From assembly GCF_018613875.1 (NCBI RefSeq), contig NZ_JAGGPJ010000004.1:1-41870 (forward strand): 41,870 nucleotides of DNA, in the 5' to 3' direction. The translations under genes and the position numbers were made by a program. The notes beneath the pieces are model-generated. The model did not search any database and was not told the origin of the DNA. It worked only from the letters and a program-made list of their open reading frames with translations. The DNA comes from Arthrobacter sp. ISL-28. GTDB lineage: Bacteria; Actinomycetota; Actinomycetes; Actinomycetales; Micrococcaceae. Numbering within the stretch: the stretch's first letter is position 1; every line of letters starts with the position of its first letter. This document shows positions 15,871 to 22,775 of this stretch, in pieces.

Positions 15871-16749
15871 ATGCGAATCGCAAGCATCGCAGGACGCGCA
15901 CACCTGATCCAATCAGACTCCGCCGTCGATATCGCCTCGGCGAGCAATAATCTGTTCCCTTCTGACCCCCAGGGCCTCTACCGGAGATGGGATGAGTTCA
16001 GTGAGTGGGCGAAGACGCTAGATCTCGACGAGCTAGATAGTGCACGCTCATTCGAGCAGCGCGACCTCGGAAATCCCGTCGGCCATCCAAGGCAGGTCTT
16101 CGCCATCGGCCTCAATTATGCCGACCATGCCCGTGAATCGAAGCTGGAGCCTCCTGCGGAGCCCGTTGTCTTCACCAAGTTCGTCTCGAGCTTCGCCGGG
16201 CCGGACAGCGATGTGACGCTGCCCAGCGACATGGTCGACTGGGAGGCCGAGCTCGTTGCGGTAATCGGCAGGGGTGGCCGAGACATTCCCCGCTCCGAGG
16301 GCTGGGACCACATCGCAGGGTTCACGGTCGGACAGGACCTGAGTGACAGAACTATTCAGTGGTGGGCCCCTCCTGCCCAGTTCAGTCTTGGGAAATCGCT
16401 TGAAAACTTCGCCCCGCTCGGCCCCTGGGTTACCAGCATCGAAGAAATCCGCGCCGAGCACGATCCACAGAACCTGAAAATCGGATGCACTCTTGAAGAG
16501 GCAAACGGTTCGACGAGCATCCTCCAGTCAGGCAGCACCTCGCAGATGATCTTCTCGCTTCCTGTCCTCGTTGAAAAGCTCTCCGCGTTAGTGGAACTGC
16601 TGCCGGGAGATGTGATCTTCTCCGGGACGCCGGCAGGGGTGGGAATGGGCATGAACCCGCCCACCTACCTGAAACCCGGTCAAACGCTCATCACCACCAT
16701 CGAGGGCATCGGATCGATTACTCAGCGTTTCCGAAGCAGCAATCCATGA
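15871..16749 (+). CDS. Fumarylacetoacetate hydrolase-family protein
   Basis: This 292-residue protein has the full FAH catalytic core: FAIGLNYADHARES, VVFTKFVSS, DWEAELVAVIGRGGRD (metal-binding Glu and Asp), AGFTVGQDLSDRTIQW, FSLGKSLENFAPLGPWV and PGDVIFSGTPAGVGMG. Members hydrolyse fumarylpyruvate, acylpyruvates or hydrate 2-hydroxypentadienoates. Next to a maleylpyruvate-isomerase-family gene, fumarylpyruvate-like cleavage is the most direct inference. Its stop overlaps the monooxygenase start as ATGA. Confidence 0.92.
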   Translation: MRIASIAGRAHLIQSDSAVDIASASNNLFPSDPQGLYRRWDEFSEWAKTLDLDELDSARSFEQRDLGNPVGHPRQVFAIGLNYADHARESKLEPPAEPVVFTKFVSSFAGPDSDVTLPSDMVDWEAELVAVIGRGGRDIPRSEGWDHIAGFTVGQDLSDRTIQWWAPPAQFSLGKSLENFAPLGPWVTSIEEIRAEHDPQNLKIGCTLEEANGSTSILQSGSTSQMIFSLPVLVEKLSALVELLPGDVIFSGTPAGVGMGMNPPTYLKPGQTLITTIEGIGSITQRFRSSNP

Positions 16750-18371
16750 GCTCGCCATCGAATGGGATCGACTCGGACGTTGTCATTATCGGAATGGGGC
16801 CGGTCGGAAAGATGGCGGCGCTCCTACTGGCACGGGCGGGTCATTCGGTGACCATCCTCGAGCGGAAGGACGCAACCTACCCGCTCCCACGTGCGGTCGC
16901 TCACGACGCCGAGATTGCCAGGGTCTTGCAACACGCAGGCATGCCCGTGGACAGCATGCCAGACGCGGTCGAACCCTACGACGACATGTACGTCTGGGTC
17001 AATGCTGACGACGACGTACTGCACCAAGTCGACTGGACGGGAATTGACCCGTCTGGGTGGAACAACACCTACTTCTACAATCAACCCGCCCTTGAGCGCC
17101 ATCTCGACGAAAAGCTACAGAACCTTCCACGCGTTGTTATCCGACGCGGCGTCGACGCGCGGGTGACCGGGCAAGGGTCGGGCGGCGTTGAGATCGAGGT
17201 GCAGGACGTTGCTGATCAGACCGTGACCCGGTTCCGCGCCCGCTACGCGCTCGGCGCAGATGGTGCCAGCAGCAGCACCCGGACCGCTGCGGAAGTCCCT
17301 TGGCACGACCTTGGCTACTTCTTCGATTGGCTGGTTGTCGATGTCATTCCAGGTCCTAGTCTCGAAATCACTCACCTCGCGAAACAGGTGTGCGACCCGA
17401 AGCGGCCGACAACCGTAGTGCCGGCGGGGCCAGGCCGTCGTCGGTGGGAATTCATGCGCCTTAACGACGAGTCGGTCGAGTCTCTCGTCGACCCCGAACG
17501 CATCTGGCAGCTGCTCAAGCCGTTCGGGGTAACAACCGCCAACTCCGCTATCGAGCGGGGAGTGGTTTACACCTTCAACTCCGGATGGGCTGAGAACTGG
17601 CGCGTCAACCGGGTGTTCCTGCTCGGTGACGCCGCCCATCAGATGCCACCGTTCGCCGGGCAGGGCCTGGCGGCCGGGTTCCGGGACTGCGTCAACCTCG
17701 CTTGGAAGCTCGACCTCGTCCTCCGCGGGATAGCGGAGGACGACCTACTCGATTCATACGCGTCTGAGCGGGTCACTCATGTCTCGGACTTCATCGACTT
17801 CTCCCGCTCGCTTGGCCAAATCATCTGCATTACCGATCCTGCGGCGGCAGCAAAACGGGACCGCGCCATGATCGCAGAACGGGAGTCGGGCCGGACTCCG
17901 CAAGCGCCGCCGGCCCCGCGGCTGGGCGCAGGTGTGCACTCCGGCGACCGTGGGGGGTACCTCTCCCGCCAGGGCGTTGTTCTGCTGGAAGGCTCCGACT
18001 CACCACAAAAGTTCGACGATGCATTCGGCTCTGGCGCTCTGATAGTCGCCGAACCGGTAGAGGAGCTGCCGGTCTCTTCCCGGGAGACACTGAAGGCCCT
18101 GGGGATCGCCGTCACCTCCTTTGGCGGTCCCGCATCCGTCATCAACCAGGAATGGGCAAGGTTCGAAGACGTAAACGGGACCTACGCCGAATGGTTCCGG
18201 GAATGGGACATCACGGCAGTGCTCGTCAGGCCGGACTTCTACGTCTTCGGAACTGCATCGTCGGGCGAGGAGCTCCTCACATTGGCTTCGGACTACGTGC
18301 GAGCAGTAACGGGCAAGTCGACCAGAGCAGGCCTGCCCGTGGACAGAGCTCAAAGCCACGCGCTACACTAG
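16746..18371 (+). CDS. FAD-dependent aromatic monooxygenase, MhpA-like
   Basis: This 541-residue class A flavin hydroxylase has GMGPVGKMAALLLARAGHSV for FAD binding, the PRAVAHDAE substrate-loop typical of 3-(3-hydroxyphenyl)propionate hydroxylase, a DG motif in ALGADGASSSTR, and the GD motif LLGDAAHQMPPFAGQGLAAG. The C-terminal thioredoxin-like domain is present, as in MhpA and phenol hydroxylases. It uses NAD(P)H directly, so it does not need the nearby ferredoxin. The likely reaction is ring hydroxylation of a phenolic or heteroaromatic acid that prepares it for cleavage. The stop codon lies inside a 24-bp palindrome. Confidence 0.92.
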   Translation: MSSPSNGIDSDVVIIGMGPVGKMAALLLARAGHSVTILERKDATYPLPRAVAHDAEIARVLQHAGMPVDSMPDAVEPYDDMYVWVNADDDVLHQVDWTGIDPSGWNNTYFYNQPALERHLDEKLQNLPRVVIRRGVDARVTGQGSGGVEIEVQDVADQTVTRFRARYALGADGASSSTRTAAEVPWHDLGYFFDWLVVDVIPGPSLEITHLAKQVCDPKRPTTVVPAGPGRRRWEFMRLNDESVESLVDPERIWQLLKPFGVTTANSAIERGVVYTFNSGWAENWRVNRVFLLGDAAHQMPPFAGQGLAAGFRDCVNLAWKLDLVLRGIAEDDLLDSYASERVTHVSDFIDFSRSLGQIICITDPAAAAKRDRAMIAERESGRTPQAPPAPRLGAGVHSGDRGGYLSRQGVVLLEGSDSPQKFDDAFGSGALIVAEPVEELPVSSRETLKALGIAVTSFGGPASVINQEWARFEDVNGTYAEWFREWDITAVLVRPDFYVFGTASSGEELLTLASDYVRAVTGKSTRAGLPVDRAQSHALH

Positions 18372-18392
18372 TTATTGATTGATCACTAACTA
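18369..18392. promoter_or_regulatory. 24-bp near-perfect palindrome, candidate TetR operator
   Basis: The arms TAGTTATTGAT (18369-18379) and ATCACTAACTA (18382-18392) match at 10 of 11 positions around a 2-nt centre. The site begins in the stop codon of the monooxygenase gene and ends 29 nt before the SnoaL-like gene. Size and symmetry suit a TetR-family dimer, and a TetR gene follows the SnoaL-like gene. This suggests a separately controlled promoter for the last operon gene. The pairing is inferred. Confidence 0.65.
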
Positions 18393-18421
18393 CAGATCGC
18401 TAACCAGAGAAGGAGACCTTA

Positions 18422-18895
18422 ATGGGCACGCAAAATGCACAAAAAGAAACCAAGAACACCGCCAAGCACGCGCTCTCAGAGCACCTTCGTCTTGTCTCGT
18501 CCGGCCAGATCGACGAATGGGTGAAACTCTTCGCGCCAGATGGAGTACTTGAATTCCCATATGCCCCGGCGGGTGTGCCAAATGTCGTTCAAGGGCATGA
18601 GGCCCTCCTCGCGCATATGAGCAGCTTCCCGGCCACATTCGATATCGAATTTGTCGACATTCTCTTCCACGAGACCGTCGAACCGACCTTGGCTATCGCA
18701 GAGTTCCGCACGGCCGGGCGGGCTATACCGACGCAGAAGGCATACGAGCAGACCTGCATCTCTGTCCTTTACACCGACGACGAGGGGCGGATCACCCGCT
18801 ACCTTGACTACTGGAATCCCCTGGTCGCCTTGGAAGCTCTCACCCCCGACGGCCATGAGGGCGAACAGTCAGTTGTCCGCAATTTCAAGAACTGA
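18422..18895 (+). CDS. SnoaL/ketosteroid-isomerase-like (NTF2-fold) protein
   Basis: This 157-residue protein has an AGAAGGAGA Shine-Dalgarno. The NTF2-like cone fold is suggested by LRLVSSGQIDEWVKLFAPDG, LEFPYAPAGVP and the end ITRYLDYWNPLVALEAL. Such proteins act as isomerases, dehydratases or lyases in secondary and aromatic pathways. It lies just behind a TetR-like palindrome, so it may be induced separately from the rest. No direct evidence for a substrate. Confidence 0.85.
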   Translation: MGTQNAQKETKNTAKHALSEHLRLVSSGQIDEWVKLFAPDGVLEFPYAPAGVPNVVQGHEALLAHMSSFPATFDIEFVDILFHETVEPTLAIAEFRTAGRAIPTQKAYEQTCISVLYTDDEGRITRYLDYWNPLVALEALTPDGHEGEQSVVRNFKN

Positions 18896-18907
18896 CACCA
18901 GTGCGTG

Positions 18908-18945
18908 AGCATGCGGCGCGGTGCAGAGGCGCCTCGCCGCATGCT
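18908..18945. terminator. 11-bp perfect hairpin downstream of the catabolic operon
   Basis: AGCATGCGGCG (18908-18918) pairs exactly with CGCCGCATGCT (18935-18945) over a 16-nt loop. It starts 13 nt after the SnoaL-like stop, so a terminator or mRNA stabiliser is likely. There is no clear T-run. It covers the GTG at 18921, arguing that the TetR protein starts further downstream. Confidence 0.55.
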
Positions 18946-18950
18946 TGACT

Positions 18951-19517
18951 ATGACTATGACCATTCTGAGCTCTAGCGCGAAAAGCAACCAGCGCCGTCA
19001 AACCGTACTCGAAGCGGCGGTTTCTTGCTTTGCACGGAAGGGCCTCTACGGCACAACGACTCATGAAATTGCGGAGCGCGCAGGGATCTCGCAGCCATAC
19101 GTCTACCGACTCTTCCCCGACAAGCCATCCTTGTTCGCTAGCTCGGTCGAGTTCGTGTCCGACCTGATGGCGACGACCCTGGCAGAGAAGTTGTCGGAAG
19201 CGGCCGCCTCGGTAAATTCACCTGAGAACCTACAAGCAGCGGCGCACAGCGCTTACACCGATTTTGTTGTGGAGAGCGACGTCATGCGCTTCCTCATGCA
19301 GGCCAACTGTGCAACCGATGAACCTATAGTAGCCAACGCCGTGCGGGCATGCTATGCGAAACAGGTCATGGTTGTAAGCGAACATATAAGGTCCGACGAG
19401 GCGGTACGTCAGTGGTTTGGCGACGGCATGTTGGAGAACGTCGTAGCAAGTCTCGGACTAGCCGATATCAACGAGCCTTGGGCGCGGACGCTTAGCGGCG
19501 GCCTGACCAGAAGCTAG
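18951..19517 (+). CDS. TetR-family transcriptional regulator
   Basis: The HTH of TetR type spans RQTVLEAAVSCFARKGLYGT, HEIAERAGISQPYVYRLFPD and KPSLFASSVEF. The ligand domain follows, ending about 189 residues from the start. ATG 18951 is chosen because the hairpin covers GTG 18921; ATG 18957 is also possible, and none has a clear ribosome site. It is the last regulator of the island and lies just before broken mobility genes. The likely target is the palindrome at 18369-18392. Confidence 0.88.
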   Translation: MTMTILSSSAKSNQRRQTVLEAAVSCFARKGLYGTTTHEIAERAGISQPYVYRLFPDKPSLFASSVEFVSDLMATTLAEKLSEAAASVNSPENLQAAAHSAYTDFVVESDVMRFLMQANCATDEPIVANAVRACYAKQVMVVSEHIRSDEAVRQWFGDGMLENVVASLGLADINEPWARTLSGGLTRS

Positions 19518-19522
19518 AAATC

Positions 19523-19669
19523 ACCTTCGGCACGGTTGCCGACTCCGTGCGCCGCCAGCCGACAATCGGCATCTGTTTTGGTCAGGCAAGAATCGGCAAC
19601 ACCCTCTCCGCCAGACGTTACGCCAACTGGAAGGCCCGTCACGAACAATGGAACAGGATCCGGCGCTAA
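19523..19669 (+). pseudogene. Remnant of a TniB/IstB-like AAA ATPase
   Basis: The frame encodes VADSVRRQPTIGICFGQA, then RIGNTLSARRYANWKAR and stops. This matches the N-terminal Walker A region of transposition AAA proteins, where one expects GxxGxGKTLSA. Here the Walker A is degraded (QARIGN in place of a GKT-type loop) and only about 48 residues remain. It lacks a start and is non-functional. Confidence 0.55.
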
Positions 19670-19675
19670 CGGCCG

Positions 19676-19915
19676 CTAGACAGTATCTGCCAGGTGGGCG
19701 TTCGTGGAGGCGGCATTTTTAACATCGTCGGTGAAGAGCTGTAGCAGAGCAAGCACGTTCTCATGAAGGGCTAGGAAATCGTTGGCCTTGAGCTCCAAGA
19801 ACTGTCCATGTGCGATTGTGTTTCTGCGATTGACGAGCTCCTCGTCAATCATGTTTGCTCGCGTCGTGTACTCCAAACGGCGCGGTAGACCTAGACGCGC
19901 TACTACATCAGACAA
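19676..19915 (-). pseudogene. HEPN-domain protein remnant (MAE_28990-like)
   Basis: The 79-residue translation contains MIDEELVNRRNTIAHGQF, in which RRNTIAHG fits the RNxxxH-type HEPN signature, followed by helix LALHENVLALLQLF. In MAE_28990/MAE_18760-like proteins this sits near the C-terminus of a longer chain. The upstream half is missing, so it is probably a truncated toxin or nuclease-related gene. A 130-nt gap to the next gene holds nothing recognisable. Confidence 0.5.
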
Positions 19916-20022
19916 AACCTTTGATGGTTGCTTTGGGTTTGGACGAGGTCCTCAGCAAGACGGGCCTTACCCGCGAAACCTTCTACAAGGAATGAAGCGA
20001 ACTCGTTGGTGCCGATGCTTGC

Positions 20023-20691
20023 TCAATCGCGGAGACCTGTAGCAGGGATCACGTCAAGGTTCTGAGGGTCGTTGACGCGTTCCAGTGCTTGGGTGACCCA
20101 GCTGTCATAGCGCATCAGAAGAGCATTACGTTGGGGGAGTACCCCGTGTTCGATGAGGAGCCCGCGGACGTATTCGCGGGTGCGCGAGTCGGGCAGTTCG
20201 TCGTAGGTTTCCTGACTGAACTTGGGTGCTGCCGCGAGGTTTCGAAGGAACTCCGTGACGTGCTTTTGCCGGATCCAGGTCATGCTGCTGTTGGCCCGTT
20301 TCATTGACTTTAGTGCACCTGCCAAGGTGATCAGCTCCGTGGCCATGGTTCCCGTGGTCGGGTCGGTTAGCAGGTTGTCGACGACGTCGCCGAGGATGCA
20401 GGTCCAGCAGCGTCCACCGCAATAGAGTTCGTCTTCGGCGCCGCAGCCCTCGCAGTCGACGTTGAGACGAACGCCCGAGCAGCTGCGGCATGCTGGCTGC
20501 TCATCGATGATTCCCGGCAGGACGCCTTCGTGGCCGCAGGCGCAGACTCCACGGGTGCGTTTTGCTTGCTGGTAGCAGTAGCCGCAGATTCCGCCGTCAG
20601 GCCACCGGGCGACGGTTTTATGGTGCTGGCCGCAGCGGTTGCAGGGGACCAGCCACCGGACCGGATCCTCTGCTTTGCGTGGCCTACTCAC
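20023..20691 (-). pseudogene. Zinc-ribbon recombinase-associated protein (XerD-like family), 3'-truncated
   Basis: The likely GTG start at 20691 overlaps the upstream XRE remnant. The protein has a string of zinc fingers: CNRCGQHHKTVARWPDGGIC, CACGHEG, CRSCSG, CEGCGAE and CGGRCWTC, then a helical domain with TWIRQKHVTEFLRNLAA and LPDSRTREYVRGLLIEHGVL. This order is seen in actinobacterial proteins annotated as site-specific recombinases, which are much longer. Here the chain ends soon after DSWVTQALERVNDPQNLDVI, in a sequence change at about 20045. It looks truncated by recombination. Confidence 0.6.
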
Positions 20692-20850
20692 CGTCCTCAC
20701 GAGCGACGAGGCGGACAGGTTTCGCGATCGGGTTGCCCGGTTGGATGCCGAGGTCTTCGCTGCGCTTCGGGGCGTTGGCCGTTGCCGCGGCGCGCATCTC
20801 AACGAATGGCTCGAACAGGTCGTTTGGCGTGCAGTCCAGCGTCCCAGTCA
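20684..20850 (-). pseudogene. XRE-type regulator, C-terminal remnant
   Basis: The frame reads DCTPNDLFEPFVEMRAAATA and ends REDGE, resembling the last part of a Cro/CI-type HTH protein that usually precedes the recombinase-like zinc-ribbon gene. The HTH itself is missing. Upstream of about 20850 the sequence belongs to the membrane-protein gene in another frame, marking a junction. Confidence 0.45.
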
Positions 20851-21110
20851 GCCCTGCGGGCCTCTTCCTCATCCCAAAAGGGCTTGTCATGCCGACGAAC
20901 AAGCAGCAGCCACACTAAACCTCCTAAAGGTGCCAAAAAAGCGGCAACCCACATGTAGTCGGCTAGATCCCATGGTCTCCCCGAGGCGCGAAAGAGGATC
21001 AGGACCACCAACTGCCCTAGCGCAATGATCGTGAAGGAGACGAACATGAAGCGGAAGCTGCCGCGAGTCATCTTTGGTTCCCAGCGCTTTGGTCCTTCTG
21101 GGCCTTCCAT
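20799..21110 (-). CDS. Small membrane protein, probably 3'-altered
   Basis: I do not recognise this gene. The 103-residue product has two hydrophobic helices, MFVSFTIIALGQLVVLILF and LADYMWVAAFLAPLGGLVWL, followed by a charged LVRRHDKPFWDEEEARRADW. The last about 15 residues are read from DNA that also encodes the XRE remnant in another frame, so the native C-terminus was probably replaced at the junction near 20850. The 53 nt between this gene and the transposase stop hold nothing recognised. Confidence 0.5.
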   Translation of the reverse strand: MEGPEGPKRWEPKMTRGSFRFMFVSFTIIALGQLVVLILFRASGRPWDLADYMWVAAFLAPLGGLVWLLLVRRHDKPFWDEEEARRADWDAGLHAKRPVRAIR

Positions 21111-21163
21111 AGTCCGACACTACAAGCCAGACTTTGTTTTGATAATGCGATAGACATGCGGGA

Positions 21164-22126
21164 TCACTGGGCATGCACCTTCTCCTGACCAGGCCAAGCA
21201 GTCTTGCCTTCACCTAGTAGATCTGATTTGAGGGCGTAATAAAGCTCTCTTGCGACAAAGCGCTTAAGGCTGCGGATGGCGTCCGAGGTGGAATGCCCTT
21301 CTGCACGTTTGCGGTCTCGGTAGGCCTGGGATCGCGGGTCGTAGCGCAGGCGGCAGATGGCAATGAGGTAGATAACCCTGTTGGCCTGCCGGTTACCGCC
21401 GCGGTGAAGCCGCATTCTGTGTGATTTCCCGGAAGAGACGGGTATCGGCGCGACTCCACATAGCCTGGCGAATGCGGCCTCGCTGTGGAATCGGTCGACG
21501 TTTTGCCCTGCTGTGATGAGCAGCTGTGCGACGCTTACGATTCCGACCTGCGGCAGCGCCGCTGTTCTCGGTGCAACTCTCTTGACCAAGGTGGTCAGGT
21601 GCTTCTCTACCTCTTTGATCTGCGACGTGAGCTCCTGGACGCGCCGGCCCAGCTCGCGAAGGGCGTATTTCGCAGCTTGTTCGGGCCCGTGAATGCGGCT
21701 AAGAACTGGTCGGAGGCTTCGTGCCTGGGTGGCTTTTCCCTCCAGGGTCTTGGCGTCCAAACGTGCTCTGAGGTCTCCCGGTGCCGTTAGGAGGATGTCT
21801 CGGAGCTGCGTCAGAGCGCTGCTGCGGGATTTTATGGCTGAGTCGTGCACCAGATGAAGGTTCCTGATGGCTTCCACAGTTCCGGTGGTGTCCTTCGGCG
21901 GTGATGAAGACTCCCCGGAGAGGACCTTGCGGGCGGCAGCCTCCGCGTCGATGGCGTCGCTTTTGCCCATCCTGTTGCGCACTTGGGCATGGCCCTTGTT
22001 GACTTCGACGACGTCAAGCAGGGAAGCTGAACCGACAGATCTCCTCAGGGACAGCGCCATCACACGGTGGTCCTGGCCGTCACGAAGCGGGCAAGTCAGG
22101 AACCTCTCCCCTGCTACCGCCTCCAT
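21164..22126 (-). pseudogene. IS110-family transposase, 5'-truncated
   Basis: The frame encodes 320 residues. The end of the DEDD domain is visible as MGKSDAIDAEAAARKVLSGE, a coiled region follows, and the Transposase_20 domain has TAGQNVDRFHSEAAFARLCG and SSGKSHRMRLHRGGNRQANR with the conserved serine. Full members are about 340-420 residues and begin with a DxHxxxH-type motif. That first catalytic Asp region and the next Glu region are absent; the annotated N-terminus is not family-like. Only 11 nt separate its ATG from aldehyde dehydrogenase sequence, so the IS lost its 5' end at the island border. Confidence 0.8.
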
Positions 22127-22137
22127 TCTCCTCAGTG

Positions 22138-22695
22138 CTTGCGGGGGAGACCCTGGGTTTTGAGGACAGTATGGCCGGTGCTGGCAAGATCGGCTGGTAC
22201 AGCCGGAAGCCGGTGGGAATCATCGCGGCGATCACGCCGTTCAATGATCCGCTGAACCTCGTGGCACACAAGCTGGGCCCGGCCTTTATCGGTGGGAACG
22301 GCGTCGTCCTTAAGCCTTCCACGCGGACGCCGCTGACCGGCCTGGCTTTTGTCCAACTGCTGCTGGAGGCGGGTGTACCGTCGGGCCGGATCGCGGCGAT
22401 CGTGACAGGCCCCGGTGTGTCCGAGGCTGTTGTCACGGACCCCCGGGTGGACCTGATTTCCTTCACCGGTGGCCCTGAGACGGCGGAACGCATCGCCGCC
22501 ATGGCCGGTGCGAAGAAGATCCTGTCCGAACTTGGCGGGAACAACGCCACGATCGTTTGCGCCGACGCTGACCCAGACGCGGCGGCGAAGGCCATCGTGG
22601 CCGGCGCGTTTGGTGTGGCCGGGCAGAACTGCCTCTCGGTCCAGCGCGTGTACGTGCACACCTCGCTGTTCGATCAGGTCCTGGAGTGGCAGTAG
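22138..22695 (+). pseudogene. Aldehyde dehydrogenase, middle fragment (interrupted and 3'-truncated)
   Basis: This continues the fragment ending at 5728. It holds the cofactor-binding and catalytic parts: IIAAITPFNDPLNLVAHKLG, VVLKPSTRTPLTGLAF, ISFTGGPETAERIA, the catalytic Glu in ELGGNNA and Cys in GQNCLSVQRVYVH. It stops at 22695 after LEWQ, about 150 residues short of a normal aldehyde dehydrogenase. The two pieces total about 330 residues. So besides the insertion there is a separate 3' deletion, ending directly in front of a terminator hairpin. Confidence 0.9.
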
Positions 22696-22702
22696 ATGAC
22701 AG

Positions 22703-22736
22703 CAGGGGGTGCCTTCCAGTTGGAAGATACCCCCTG
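22703..22736. terminator. Bidirectional terminator hairpin
   Basis: CAGGGGGTGCCTTCC (22703-22717) pairs with GGAAGATACCCCCTG (22722-22736), with a 2-bp internal mismatch and a 4-nt loop. It lies between the convergent aldehyde dehydrogenase fragment and aminotransferase-fold gene, 7 nt from the first and 40 nt from the second. Strong T-runs are missing. Confidence 0.7.
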
Positions 22737-22775
22737 TGGCTATCGCGAGCCGGCCCGAGCTCCCGACGCTGGCCG

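Larger units (their letters stand above)
5729..22137. mobile_element. 16.4-kb genomic island inserted in an aldehyde dehydrogenase gene
   Basis: The borders are defined by the split aldehyde dehydrogenase: left half ends ...ttcct and right half resumes ctt. The dinucleotide CT is present at both ends, so the edge is uncertain by 2 nt. No longer target duplication and no clear terminal inverted repeats were seen. Cargo runs from a membrane protein (5852) through regulators and a 13-gene catabolic operon to TetR (19517). The right 2.6 kb holds broken mobility genes: AAA ATPase remnant, HEPN remnant, recombinase-like zinc-ribbon gene, XRE remnant and IS110-family transposase. How it inserted is unclear because no intact integrase is visible. 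Confidence 0.8.

Noticed and set aside
16746..18371. Naming the hydroxylase mhpA
   Set aside because: Family resemblance is clear, but the rest of an mhp cluster (MhpB, MhpD, MhpE, MhpF) is absent.
19916..20022. Possible HTH remnant (LDEVLSKTGLTRETFYKE) on the plus strand
   Set aside because: Only about 20 codons, no start context and no firm family match.
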